Source: CAVRUD01 sp963849635 (GTDB taxonomy: Bacteria; Chloroflexota; Chloroflexia; Thermomicrobiales; UBA6265). From it: DNA of 60,575 nt. The notes beneath the pieces were generated by a model. It was not told the DNA's origin, did no database searches, and was given only the letters and a program-made list of their open reading frames with translations. The stretch spans positions 1-60,575 of the forward strand of contig CAWKIA010000026.1 of the NCBI GenBank assembly GCA_963849635.1, given 5' to 3'. How positions within the stretch are numbered: the stretch's first letter is position 1; the number at the start of each line of letters is the position of its first letter. Made by a program: the position numbers and the translations under genes. Below, one piece after another: positions 1-10,705 of the stretch.

Positions 1-80
1 GGGACTTCGTCGGTTAAGCCCGGGGTGTAAGAAGCTTGCGGAATTGATCGCGGGTTTCTTGGAGCGCCGCCGTCTCCCCT

Positions 81-240
81 GTCGCCCGGGGCTCACTGGC
101 CCAAGGTTGGCCCAGGGTTGGCCCGGGCTCAGCGTCACAGCCTCTCCGAGGCTAACGGAACCGGGCGTTCTGGGCTCGGAGAGGCTGGCCGGTTCAGCCC
201 GGGCCAACCCTGGGCCGTGAGCCCCGGGCGGGCGGGCGAC
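81..240. repeat. Palindromic dispersed element A, copy 1 (fullest)
   Basis: The element begins GTCGCCCGGGGCTCAC and ends with the inverted counterpart GTGAGCCCCGGGCG plus GGCGGGCGAC. Inside are inverted runs of an 11-base unit (GGCCAACCCTG and its complement) and a second inverted pair around CAGCCTCTCCGAG. Partial copies lie at 37671-37755 (left half) and 49091-49172 (right half). The rest of positions 1-332 shows no gene. It is a REP/MITE-like non-coding repeat, not an insertion sequence, as no transposase is present. Confidence 0.75.
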
Positions 241-332
241 ACGGCCATCGATGCCCCCGCAAACACCCGATCAATTCCGCCACCTCCATCAACCCCGGGT
301 GGAGCCGCCGACCCGGCGGTTTTGATGGGCGC

Positions 333-1110
333 TTACTCGTCGGCGTCCGCGTCCTCATCCGCTTCGGCGTCCTCGGTCGTTTCGGGCGGGACGCGTTCGC
401 CGCGGACGACCGTGCGGGAGAGGTATTCGCCGGTGTTGTAGTCGAATTCGCCGCCGCAGGTAACCAGGGTGACGTTCTCGGCGTCGGTCGGGCCGACCAG
501 CTCCTGGAGGGTGTCGGTGTCCATCGTGGCGACTTCGACGAGCTGCGTCCACTGCACGGCGAAGGTGTACTGGACTTCGTCCTCGCCGGTGAAAACGATC
601 AGGTCTCCCTCTTGCAGGTCGTCGATGTTGGCGAAGACGGCGTCACCGACGTTCCAGTAGTTGATGTGACCGGCCGCGACGAGGTTGCCAATCTGGCCCA
701 GCCCGGCGGTCTCCTGGTACCAAGAGACGACCCACGGCCCCGTCGGATCCTGCATGATCCCGTCGACGATGTTGAGCTGCTCGATCTCGGCGCTGATCCC
801 GATGCTCTCGACCTGGAGGGCGATCGGGGGACGCCGGCGGCGCTGCTGACCGGACCCGGATCCAACCCCATCGGCCCAGGTCGAGCGCCCCGGTGGAGGG
901 AACATCCCCCGGGCGGGTGGACACGATCGGGACGCCCTGGTCCTCTTCCTGGTCGTCGTCCTGGGCCGAGGCCCTACCCAGCGTCCCCAGGCCCAGCAGC
1001 GCCAGGCCGGCCGGGATCGCCAGCCCGAAGCTTCGGCGGCTGAAGCGGGCTGAGGGAAGTCCCGCCAGGCCGTCCAACCCTGCCGGAGCGGGGGTGATGA
1101 TGCGTGACAT
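333..1110 (-). pseudogene. Tat-type sortase, interrupted by two frameshifts
   Basis: A class E/F-like sortase: a cysteine transpeptidase expected to act outside the membrane. The ATG at 1110 follows GGAGACGATT. The N-terminus has a Tat-like signal (SRRSFGLAIPAGLALLGLG) ending near ASAQ. The catalytic domain shows the His motif AAGHINYW, the Cys motif VTLVTCGG and the Arg motif YLSRTVVRG, and an acidic tail follows. The signal, the middle (MGLDPGPVSSA) and the catalytic part lie in three different frames, with shifts near 890 and 835. Alignment by eye to the intact paralogue at 1948-2652 shows that the three pieces join in order, so either the sequence has two indels or the gene recently broke. 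No LPXTG-type substrate is seen nearby. Confidence 0.75.
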
Positions 1111-1398
1111 AATCGTCTCCGTTTCGCGTACCGAGCACCGTGCCCCAAGTACCGGGTGACGCCGTATGTGGATCGCGGGCCGCACTGTCTGGCCGGCCCG
1201 CCCGATGGCCGTTTGCCGTCTGGACGCTCGCTGGGCCGGGATCGCCAGGGCGCCCCACATTGGCCCCGGTGCCCGGTCGCTCGTGTTCTTCCATCATATA
1301 CGCACGAGGGGCGGTTGCGGTGTCGCGAGGGGGAGAGAGGGGAAGGCGAGGATTGGCGCCTAGCGCTCGGCGTCCGGCGTGAGCGTCGCCCACCACAG

Positions 1399-1544
1399 CC
1401 GTCATCCTGAGCTTGCGAAGGATCTTGGCCGTTTACGGCCTTTGTCCCCGACCCCGACACTTCGGGGCACCCGCGATGCTCTTCGTCCGCGAACGAACAC
1501 GAAGGCGCTAAAGCGCCAAGATCCTTCGCAAGCTCACGATGACG
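1399..1544. repeat. Palindromic dispersed element B, copy 1
   Basis: About 31-base terminal inverted repeats (left end CCGTCATCCTGAGCTTGCGA; one mismatch in the right arm) enclose two small nested palindromes, GGCCGTTTACGGCC on the left and GGCGCTTTAGCGCC on the right. The second copy at 14116-14241 has these two inner palindromes in the opposite order, so the copies are inverted relative to each other. The segment 1111-1555 holds nothing else recognisable. It is non-coding and MITE-like. Confidence 0.85.
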
Positions 1545-1555
1545 GTGGTATTTGG

Positions 1556-1846
1556 TCACTCGCGAATCTCAGCGTAGAGATCTCGCCAGGTCGGATTGGT
1601 TGACTCGATGAGCGCAATCTTCTTGGCGCGAAGCCAACCTTTGAGTTCCTTCTCGCGGGCAATCGCATCGGACGGATTTGGGTAGATCTCGAAGTAGACG
1701 AGACGATTGACGTTGTAACGTGACGTAAATCCTGGGACAACACCGGTGCGGTGCTGCCATACACGACGCAGGAGATCGTTCGTAACACCGATATAGAGGA
1801 CGCGCGTCCAACTGGCCACAACGTAAACGTAGTAGGGGCCAGCCAC
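1556..1846 (-). CDS. GIY-YIG superfamily protein (UPF0213/YhbQ type)
   Basis: A 96-residue single-domain protein with the GIY-YIG nuclease fold signature: YVYVVAS at residues 6-12, then VLYIGVTNDL at about 16-25, the Arg that follows (DLLRRVWQH), and a Glu in the helix AREKELKGW. The length is typical of stand-alone GIY-YIG proteins, whose nuclease activity is usually undemonstrated. It is transcribed towards repeat element B and lies between the two sortase genes, which share its strand. The ORF is intact. The fold assignment is firm. The biological role is unknown. Confidence 0.85.
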   Translation of the reverse strand: MAGPYYVYVVASWTRVLYIGVTNDLLRRVWQHRTGVVPGFTSRYNVNRLVYFEIYPNPSDAIAREKELKGWLRAKKIALIESTNPTWRDLYAEIRE

Positions 1847-1947
1847 GGAACGCGCTCCATCGGCAGATGTTGGGGTGGGTCAGATGTAGGAGACGCGCAG
1901 ACCAATCCCGGCAGACGCGTCCTCATACATTCCTGGGTTGGTCGCGT

Positions 1948-2652
1948 CTAGACCTTGATGCGCTTGCCGCGGACGATCACGCGGGAGTTGTACTCGCCGA
2001 CGGTGGCGTCGAATTCGCCGCCGCAGGTGATCAGGGTGATCAGTTCGGCCTTGGAGCCCGGGAAGATCAAGTCGTTGATGACCTCCGGGGTCAGCTCCTC
2101 GATGTGGTACAGCTTCTGGAACTGGACGTCGTAGGTGTAGACCGAGCCGTCTTCGCCGGTGACGGTGATCCGGTCACCTTCGGTCATCTGCTCGCCCCAG
2201 AAGATGTCGTAGAAGACAGCAGGGCCGACGTTCCAATAGTCGACGTGGCCGGCGAGAACGACGTTGCCGATCTCACCGAGGCCGGCCGTCTCCTCGTACC
2301 AGGAGACGACGAATGGGCCGGTCGGGTTCTGCATTTGGCCCTCTGGTGTGATGTTGAGGGTCTCGACATCGGCGGCGATGGCGAACTTGTCGATGTTGAG
2401 GGCGATCGGCCGCGGGCCGTTCTTCAGGGCCACCGGACCGGGGTTGTATCCCAGCGGGCCGGGGCGAACGCCGCCGGTCGTGGGAACGGTGCCGCCAGCC
2501 GAGGTCGGTTCTTCCTGGCGGGCGGCGGAGGCGCCCATACCCATGGCGGTCAGGGCGGCGAGTCCGGCGATTGCGGCCGGGCCGGCCTGCATCATCCGGC
2601 GCCGGGACAGCCGGCGGGCAAAGGGGGATGTCTGGTTCGTCGTGGTACCCAT
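1948..2652 (-). CDS. Tat-exported sortase (class E/F-like)
   Basis: This is an intact 234-residue sortase. Twin arginines (RLSRRRMMQ, residues 14-22) precede a hydrophobic stretch at about 24-43 and an Ala-rich cleavage region. The catalytic triad is visible as His136 (VVLAGHVDYW), Cys210 (LITLITCGG) and Arg224 (NSRVIVRG). The family joins proteins to amines or to the cell wall by transpeptidation. A soluble Tat-exported form is unusual, because most sortases are Sec-inserted and membrane-anchored. It is paralogous to the broken gene at 333-1110. It is divergent from the giant surface-protein gene starting at 3304, whose product could be a partner, although no sorting motif is seen there. Confidence 0.85.
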   Translation of the reverse strand: MGTTTNQTSPFARRLSRRRMMQAGPAAIAGLAALTAMGMGASAARQEEPTSAGGTVPTTGGVRPGPLGYNPGPVALKNGPRPIALNIDKFAIAADVETLNITPEGQMQNPTGPFVVSWYEETAGLGEIGNVVLAGHVDYWNVGPAVFYDIFWGEQMTEGDRITVTGEDGSVYTYDVQFQKLYHIEELTPEVINDLIFPGSKAELITLITCGGEFDATVGEYNSRVIVRGKRIKV

Positions 2653-3303
2653 TGACTCGGTCGCTCCTAGTTAATTTCAATCCTCACCCACCCCAAGGAG
2701 CGGGTGCAACGATGTGGACCGGATCTCATCGTCCGGCCCGTTCTGTTTGCCGGCCGTGCCCAGTACCCTACGCACTGCTTGCGAAAGCCACCTCCGGATC
2801 CAACAGCGTGCCGGAGGTGTCGCCGCCGGATTAGCGGGGCGCTATTCGTCCCTAAAGATACCGTACCGCGGCGGTTGCCTGCCTTTTCCAGGCGAACCCG
2901 GGTATCGGGTGGCCTAAGCGCGCGCACCACCCCAGCCGGAAGAGATACGTGCGCTGCCCGATTGCGGATTGCCCCAGGTATCCGGTTGGCCTCACATCGC
3001 TGGTCGCTCGGGTTGACTCGGTCCAGGCACCGCCCGGGGCGAAAGACCCCGGGCGGTGCCCATACGGCGCACCGTGTTGGTCCGAGGCGACGGGACGCGC
3101 GGACACAGGCTTGATGCCGAGCACAAGGCAGACACGACCCGGCGGAGCGGGAAACGGGGGCCCCGAGAAATAGGGAATCTTCCCGGTATCCAGCGCGGCG
3201 AGCCATCGCTACGATAGGTACAACTCCCTGTAGGCATCGCCCGTTTCGCCCGCGTGGACAGACCTGACCCGATCGTCGCCCGGGTAGCCTGGAGAATCAG
3301 ACC
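2653..3303. other. Divergent intergenic region, no gene seen
   Basis: About 650 bases separate the sortase (minus) and the giant surface gene (plus). No convincing coding sequence is present on either strand. The region should hold both promoters, but no clear -35/-10 pair stood out. Its most striking element is the hairpin at 3026-3060. Confidence 0.5.
3026..3060. other. Perfect 14-bp stem hairpin
   Basis: GGCACCGCCCGGGG at 3026-3039 pairs perfectly with 3047-3060 around a 7-base loop (CGAAAGA). There is no T tract after it on either strand, so it is not a standard intrinsic terminator. It lies mid-way in a divergent intergenic region and could be a leader RNA structure, a protein site or a terminator of an unseen small RNA. 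Confidence 0.6.
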
Positions 3304-6300
3304 ATGACTCGTGGCTGCTGGTTCACTGCCGTCCTCGCCCTTTTCGTGGTGCTGCTCCTGCCCGTGCTTGGCCCTGGACCGGCGGTGGTTCCGACCCGGG
3401 CCGGGGCGCAAGAGACGACCCCGGAGGCTGACCCCGATTGCGACGATGCCACGGAGCCGAACGACGAGGCGGTCGACGCCCAGGAACTGCCGGAAACCAC
3501 GGCCTGCCTGACCGCCGAACACGACGACGCGGGCCAGGATTTTTACCTGTGGACCGTCTCTGAGGACGACGCCGCCCAGCGGTGGACGATCGCCACCACC
3601 GGCCTCCCGAACCAGGCGATCTCAATCAATGTCTTCCACAGCGAACTCGACGATGCCGGCGTCGTGGTCGACCAGACGGCCCTGGCCAGTGCCGATGGCG
3701 GCGCCAACGAGGGCACCAGCCTGACCAACCTGCTCTGGCCCGCCGGGGAATACCTGATCGGGGTTGCGACCAGCGGCGCCGGGACCTACCAGTTGACGAT
3801 CACCGCTGGTGATCCAACCCCAGATGATGACGAGTCGGAGCCGAACGACGACGCCACGACCGCCCAGTCGGTGACGGGCGAGTTCGCGCTGACCGGGGAC
3901 CGGACAGGTACGGAGGATTGGTACGCCTGGCAGATTCCCAACGCCTCCGAGGGCCAGCTCTGGCGGCTCTCGGCCCAGTTCCCGCTCCAGGGCGGCGGGG
4001 CGCTGCGGCTCTACCGCGAGGACCTGACGCCCCTGTTCGACGGCGGCGTCGGCCCCGACGGACGCGCGGTACTCGACGATATTGGCTTACCCGCCGGCAC
4101 CTACCTGATTTCGGTGCCGTCCGTCACCGACGCGGAGCGGCACCTACATCCTCGAAGCCGCGCCCGGGGCGATGGCCGAGCCGGGCGGTGAGCAGGAGCC
4201 GAACGACACCCTCGCCAGCGCCCAGCCACTCGAGATCGACGAGGACACTCCCCCGATCTCGGGACGCCTGGCGACGGTCACCGATACCACCGATCGAGAT
4301 GTTTACAGCCTGACCGTAGACGACGATCTGGCCAACCGGCAGATGGACATCCGGCTCTTTTGGGATGGCGAGATCCCGCGCGATCTCTGCCTGCTCGACA
4401 GCCTGGAGCAGGAGGTCCGCTGCGAGACGGGCGAGGGTGGGAGTCGCTTTCAACGATCTCGTCCTGCCCGAGGGGGAGTACGGTATCTCCGTTTCCGGCG
4501 AGCCCGCGCCGGATGTTCCCTACCTCCTGCGCTTCGACGTCACCATCGAGCCGGTGGCCAGCTTCGAATCGGAGCCGAACGACGCGGTGGCCTTCGCCAA
4601 CCCGTTCGACATCAGCGGCGATGAACCGACGATCCAGGGGCGGTTGAGCGGCGCGAACTACGACATCTTCCGCCTGACCGTCACCGGAGAGCCGCAGCTC
4701 TGGGAGATCACCGGCACCGGCCCCGGCATCGGCCGGATGGACGTGCTCAACGCGGTCGGCTCCTCCGACGTGACCGGCACCCTCGTCGATGGCACGAGCA
4801 CGATCAACGACGTCTACCTCCTGCCCGGGGACCATTTCATCTCGATCCAGGGGAGCAGACGGGGCGGAGGGGGAGTACACGATCCAGGCGATTCCGCTGG
4901 GTCCCCCCGATCCCGCCGCCGAGCGCGAGCCTAACAACGGCCTGGACCGCTCCCAGCCGATCCGCCTGGGCGAGGAGCGCAACGGCCGCCTGATCGACGC
5001 CAACGACGTCGACATCTACCGGTTCTCGCTCCAGAACTCGGGCAGGATCGTGATCGACCTGGAGGTGCCGCCGGAGGTCCAGATCACTATGGATCTGGCC
5101 TGGTCCGGGCGCAACGTGGCCAGGATGGGCTCGGCGGCCCCGGGCGATTCGCTCCAGTACGACGCGACCTTGCCTCCCGGCGACTACTCCCTGTGGCTGA
5201 GCTCATCCGTCCCCGGACCCGAGCGGTACACCCTCCGGATCGACCCCGTCGACCCGCTGAGCCCGCCCGACGACGCCGAGCCAAACGACGATCCCGAACA
5301 TGCCCGGCCGCTGCCAGAGGACGGCACTGCCAGCGGCGTGCTCGATCCGCGGATGAACAACGGCACCGACATCGACTACTACCTGCTGGCGCCGCTGGAC
5401 GAGGCCAGCGATGCCCGCCTGCTGGTTGATGGCGAGGTCACCGTCGAATTGATTGCCCCGGCGACGCGCCGACTTCGCCGAGACATCGCTGCCGCTGATC
5501 CCGGGGAGCAGCGAGAACCGGTTCGATGTCGAGTTGCTGCCGGATACCCCCATCCTGGTCAAAGTCACCGGCACCGGTGAGTACCGGATCAGCCTGCGCC
5601 AGGAGGAGGACGGTGGGGGCGGGCTGCTGGGCGGGTTGGGCCGCTCGGAGGATGAGGGCGGTATCGGGCTCGGGTCCAGGCTTGGCCTCGCCATCGACCT
5701 CGATCTGGGCGATGCGCCGGTGGCGGCCTACCTGACCGACGGCCAGCGGATCGAGGGTGAGGTCACCCTGACAAACTCCGGCGACGACGATCTCGACCTT
5801 GTGCTCGACGCCGCCACCGGCCATCACGCCTGGCGGGTTGAATTCGATGAGCCGGAGTTGACGCTGGACGCCGGCGAGAGCGAGACGGTGCCGGTCTCGG
5901 TCCTGGTCGCGCCCGATGCCTGGGCCGGGCAACCGGTATTGGTGACGGTCCGGGCCACGGCGGATGCCGGCCAGCGGACGGCCTCCGCCACCGTCGTTCC
6001 CGATGGCGCCGCGCCGCCAGCTGAATCCCGAACGGTGGGCGCCCTTGCCGCCCGAGTTGCTCGGGGGCCTGAATGTGGCCTGGTCTGGGTTGGGTGGGGC
6101 GGCGGTCAATCCGCTCTCGGTCGATACCGCCTCCTCCGAGGAGCAGATGTTCAACGGCGTCAGCCCGACCGGGTACGCCTGGAGGGGCGATGTCGCCAGC
6201 CTGCCGCTGGAGGTCACGGTCGATCTGGCCGGGGACGAGCCGGTTCCCGTGGCCGGCATCACCCTGCTCACCCTCAACATGGACGGGTTCGTCGGGGAAG

Positions 6301-9113
6301 GGCTGCGGGAGTTCGATCTGGAACTCTCGGTAGACGGTGTCACCTTCGAGCCGGCGCTCTCCGGCGAACTGGCGCCGCTGGCGGTCGAGCAGGCGTTTGT
6401 CCTGGATAGTCCGACCGAGGCCAGCTACGCCCGGTTGCGGGTGCGCTCGGCGGCCATCGCGTCGGCCTCGTACGCGACGATCGCGCGAGTGGGCGGTGAT
6501 CGCCGAGCCGGGCTGGACCATGCCCGATCCTGACAGCCTGGACGAGGACGCCTTGCTCGATATCGGCGCGTTCAGCCGTGGGGGGCACGTGGTCGACATG
6601 ACCCCGCAGCTCTACTCATCGCTCGCGTTCCAGTCGATGACGGTCGTCGATGGCGTGGACGTGCAGACGCTGACGGTTACCCCGCAGGCGCCGGTGTCGT
6701 GGACGATCGGGTTTCGCGATAACCGGGCGGCGCAGCTCGACTCGCTCGCCTGGGTCGATCTGCCCGGGGACAACCCCGACCAGCGGCTGAACGAGGTGAC
6801 GGTCGAGGTCAGCGTCGATGGCCCGACCGGTCCCTGGACCACGGTGGGCACCTGGGAGCTGGAGCGGGAGCCTGGGGAGGAGCCGGTCTTCACCTTCGAC
6901 GAGCCGACCTGGGCCCGGTTCGTCCGCCTGACCGGGTGCATCGAAGCCGGCCGACGACACGGTGGAATCCGTGACCTGGGAGCTGCCGGACGCGGTCCGG
7001 GTGCGGGAGCGCGCCCCGGACGACGAGTACCGCTCGATTCTGGGGGAGTGGGGGCTGTACTCCCGCGATGCCATCTACGAGCGACTCGTGGTGCCGCCCG
7101 CCGTCCCGCTCGATCCCGACGCGGGCGACACCGAGGACGACGCGACGCCGTTGGACCTTGGCGAGACGGTCAATGACACCGCCTGGGTCGGGCAGGACGA
7201 AGACTGGTACGAGATCGAAGCGTCCGACGATGAGAATGGCCTGGCGTTTACGCTCACCGGCGACCCGACGGTCGATGTCGAGGTGGCGCTGTTCGACGAG
7301 GACGGCGAGGAGGTCGAGCTCGACGCCGAGGCGGCCTCGCCCCGGGAGACCGTCTACACCGCCCCGGCCGAGCCGGGCGAGACGTACAGGCTGCGGGTCA
7401 CCGAGCCGCCGACCTCGGTCGTCTTTGCCTTCGACACCAGCTTCAGCATCGGGCCGTACACCACGACGGTCTACCAGGGGCTCTACCGCTACGCGGGCGA
7501 TGTCCGGGCCGGACAGGAAGCGGGCAACATCTTCCCCTTCGGAGCGACAGATGCTGCTGCCGGAGTTCGCCGACGATCCCTACGTGCTCCAGTCGGCCGT
7601 GACCAACTACCCGCAGACGGAGAGCTCCAGCGATGCCGAGGGCGCCTTGATTGCGTCGCTGGAAGCGATGGAGGTCGAGAGGGCACGGCGGCGATCGTGC
7701 TCATCACCGACGCGGCGACCACCCCGACGCCCGACGAACTGCTCCGCCTCTGGCCGGCGCTGGCGGGGACGGCGCCTCGGATCTTCGCCGTCCACATCAG
7801 CGGCGGCGAGAACCCGGAGTTGGAACAGCACCTCATGCAGGACTGGGCGACCGTCAACAACGGCGTCTACTCCTACGTGGTGACCCAGGGCGAGATGGAC
7901 GTGGCCTTCGACCGGGCGGCGACAACCCTCCGGCGGCCGTCGGGTTACGGTCTTACCGTCGATGCGGCCGAGATCGAGGAACCAACTCCGGAGCCGACCA
8001 ACACGCCGGAGCCGACAAACACGCCCGAGCCTACCCAGACGCCGAGCCCACCGAGACGCCGGAACCGACCGAAACACCGGAGCCGACCGAGACGCCGGAG
8101 CTAGAGCCGACGGAGACCCCCGAACCCGAGCCAGCCGAGGACGGCAGCATCCGGGTGGAGGCGCCGCCGGTGGGGCGGGTGACGAGCGGTGCCGGCGGCG
8201 GCGGATGCCAGCGTTGCCCTGATCCTCGATACCTCCGGCAGCATGCTCCAGCCGCTGGAAGGCGGGACCAGGGCAGATGTCGCCAAGGCCGCCCTGATCG
8301 ACCTGGTGACGAATACCCTGCCGCCCGGCACGCGGGTCTCCTTGCGCGCCTTCGGCGTCGTCCCCGACTCGTGCGACACCCGCCTGGTGGTGCCGCCAAT
8401 TGCCGCTGGACCCGGATGCGATGGTCGAGACGATCCAGGAATTGGAGGTCGTCAATCTGGTCCGCACGCCGCTGGGCGCCTCGCTGGAGGCGGTCGCGGT
8501 CGACCTGGGCCGGGCGCCGGGGCCGAAGATCGTGGTCTTCGTCACCGACGGCGAGGAGACCTGCGGCGGCGATTCGGCGGCGGCGATCCAGGCGCTGGTC
8601 GATTCCGGGATCGACGTCCGGGTCAACATCGTCGGGTTCGCCCTCGACGACGAGGCCCTCAAGGCCCAGTTCGAGGAGTGGGCCCGGATCGGCAACGGCC
8701 GCTATATCGACGCCGGCAACCAGGCGGAACTGACGGCCGCCGTCGCCGAGGCCGTCCTGCCCGTCTACCGGATTCTCGACGAGGACGGCGACCCGGTCGG
8801 CACCGGCCAGGTCGGCGGCGAGGCCGTCGCCGTCCCGCCCGGCACCTACACGATCGAGATCAGCGGGACGCCGCGTATCAGGATCGGCGAGGTGGTGGTG
8901 AGGTCGGGGGAGGAGACGGTGGTGGGGCTGGACGACGGCGAAGAGTCGAGCGGTTCGGGCGCGCCTATCGGGCTGGCGGGGGTGATTGCGTTGGCGGGAA
9001 TCGCGGGGTGTATCGGGGGCGGAGGGCGGCGTAGGGAGGGTTTCCAGATATTGTCGGTGTACCGATGGGGGCTGATTGTAGAGGCTCGCTGTACAACCGC
9101 ACGCTGTGCCTGA
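3304..9113 (+). pseudogene. Giant secreted PPC/discoidin/VWA surface protein, about twelve frameshifts
   Basis: A signal peptide (MTRGCWFTAVLALFVVLLL) starts at an ATG preceded by GGAG. Homologous pieces then follow in order across all three frames with no stop inside any piece. About six PPC-like domains each open with an EPND motif (for example ESEPNDDATTAQ). Next come a CARDB-like segment, two discoidin-like segments (FVRLTG), another PPC-like domain and a VWA-like domain with a DTSFS MIDAS variant. A Pro/Thr/Glu linker (PEPTNTPEPT) leads to a second VWA with DTSGSM and FVTDGEE, and a C-terminal hydrophobic helix. The frame changes fall near 4131, 4440, 4856, 5463, 6018, 6490, 6940, 7545, 7690, 8040, 8190 and 8398. 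Ten are +1 and two are -1. The restored product would be about 1,930 residues. Sequencing error or very recent decay both fit. Confidence 0.8.
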
Positions 9114-9316
9114 GACTGGTGAAGTCGTCTCTCCTTACGGGCCAAGAACGGGTGAACATACCGATGGCACTATTCATAGACACCGATGATTCCCAAGACG
9201 TGATGGTCAACATCCTGCGGGAGCAGAGATACGGCCAGGGACGTCCTGTACGATTAGTTCAGGAGCGTCGTACCATAGGGCGACGCGCCCCTAAATGGTA
9301 GGAGGAACGTTGCGGG

Positions 9317-9742
9317 ATGGCTGAGCCGATGGTCGTATGCACAATCGGGTACCAGGGTCGGACCCTTCAAGACTTCGTTGATGCCCTAGTCGACGCGTCG
9401 GTGAGCACGGTCGTCGACGTCCGTTCAAAGCCGATCAGCCGGAAGGCCGGGTTCTCCAAGAAGGCTCTCGCCATTTTCTCGCCGGGAATAGGATTACCTA
9501 TGTCCATTGCCCGAACTCGGCATGCCGCTAGACCTCTTGGGCTGCGGGACTTCAAAGACAACACGCCGATCCCAACGCATATCGCCACGAGATGAACGAT
9601 CGAAGAAGGGCTTGATCGGCTGGTGGAGCAAGCGTCGGGCACTTGTCTGCTCATGTGCTACGAGGCGATCGTGCCAATGCCACGTGGCGTCATTGCCGAC
9701 CATCTAGTCCATGAACGACAGTTGGTGATTAGGCATCTGTAG
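9317..9742 (+). pseudogene. DUF488 family protein, frameshifted
   Basis: The ATG at 9317 follows AGGAGG at 9300. The N-terminus is a clear DUF488 start (VVCTIGYQGRTLQDF, then VVDVRSKPISRKAGF). The later motif PLPELGMPLDL lies in a second frame. The C-terminal part (CLLMCYEA, then RGVIADHLVHERQLVIRHL) is in another frame and stops at 9742. The region that should read CYEADRAQCHRG is recovered exactly by restoring three single bases in G or C runs, which points to homopolymer errors. DUF488 proteins are small, of unknown function, and carry conserved Cys and His. The gene is convergent with 9753-10640. The stretch 9114-9316 upstream contains no gene I trust. Confidence 0.75.
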
Positions 9743-9752
9743 TTGCCCACTT

Positions 9753-10640
9753 CTAGTCTCGGTGGGTAGTAGAGACCGAGTTGATTGTCCAACGGTGCGG
9801 ATGTGCTCGAATTGTCCCGACAAAGAATTCCAGACTCTTTGCTGGAAGTTCGTGCTCAAACTTTTGGTGGAACATTTTCCTCCCACGCCTCATTGCCGTA
9901 CTTTGCTCGCCAGGATCGATGCGCTTGTGCGCTATCTCCCAGTCGATACACATCATCTGGTGTCCCCGGCATTCTTCACCGAAGCATTTCCAGTCGTAGT
10001 AGAACTTGTAGGGAATCTTTTGGAGAGGCTTGTAGTTATTTGGCAGGAACATGTCGTCGCGCAGCAGCTACCCCCTCTGCTCGTCGTTCAGTCTGCGTCA
10101 TCTTCAACTATCCGAAATCGTGTGATTTCCTTAGGACGAACAAGCGCTAAGCTCCGCGAGTTGGCAGTCTCGACGATCTTGATGGCTTCCATTGAGGGGG
10201 CCCGGAATGGTTCAACCCATCGGTTCCGTTCCGCCAGCCTCGCTTGGTGGCGGGGTGCCCCTCTACTGAGTATCCGGTATCGAGTTGATACGGCGGCTTT
10301 CTGGACGGTTGTCTTGTGACCGTGAAGTTTGGATGCGAACAATGTCGTACTTCTTGAAGCGCTTGTCAGTTTCAATCAGGCGATCCGGGATCGGATGAAG
10401 GCGCCGAAGATCTCCGGTGGTGGTAACCCCGGCCACGCACGATGTTTCGATGTACTGAGTAGATGGTTCCGGATAGGCCCGAACGGTAGATGAGGATGTC
10501 CTCCGTCACCCAGGGAATGCCCGCGCCGAACTTAAGGTGCGCTCTCCCACCGTTTGGTGCCCTCCTGTTGGACTGGAACTATGGTGCGTGTCAATCGCCA
10601 GCTATCAGGTGGACGTATCGGGTCCTGACGCTCGGGAGGG
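9753..10640 (-). pseudogene. Conserved Cys/His protein often seen with DUF488, frameshifted
   Basis: Pieces of one protein appear in several frames on the minus strand. They are a segment with DILIYRSGLSGTIYSVHR, then LIETDKRFKKYDIVRIQTS, then SLALVRPKEITRFRIVEDD. After these come IPYKFYYDWKC with a Cys-Gly-His group (CRGHQMMCIDWEI), and finally FEHELPAKSLEFFVGTIRAH. From memory these match a conserved uncharacterised family of about 230-270 residues that often neighbours DUF488. I cannot name a domain. The spaced Cys and His residues suggest a metal site. The 3' end is 10 bases from the convergent DUF488 stop. The 5' end is uncertain. An AGGAGG lies near 10563. Confidence 0.55.
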
Positions 10641-10705
10641 GGCGTGGGCGTCGATTCAAGGTGGGACAAAGGAACAACCTCCTGGTCAGGCGGAGTCGAA
10701 CCACC

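Noticed and set aside
3304..9113. Programmed ribosomal frameshifting as the explanation for the giant gene
   Set aside because: Twelve shifts in one gene, of both signs and without a shared slippery sequence, are not compatible with known recoding.
9164..9301. Short open frame of 46 codons just before the DUF488 gene
   Set aside because: It has a weak ribosome site, no known family and possible derivation from upstream decayed sequence. It is too little to support a gene.
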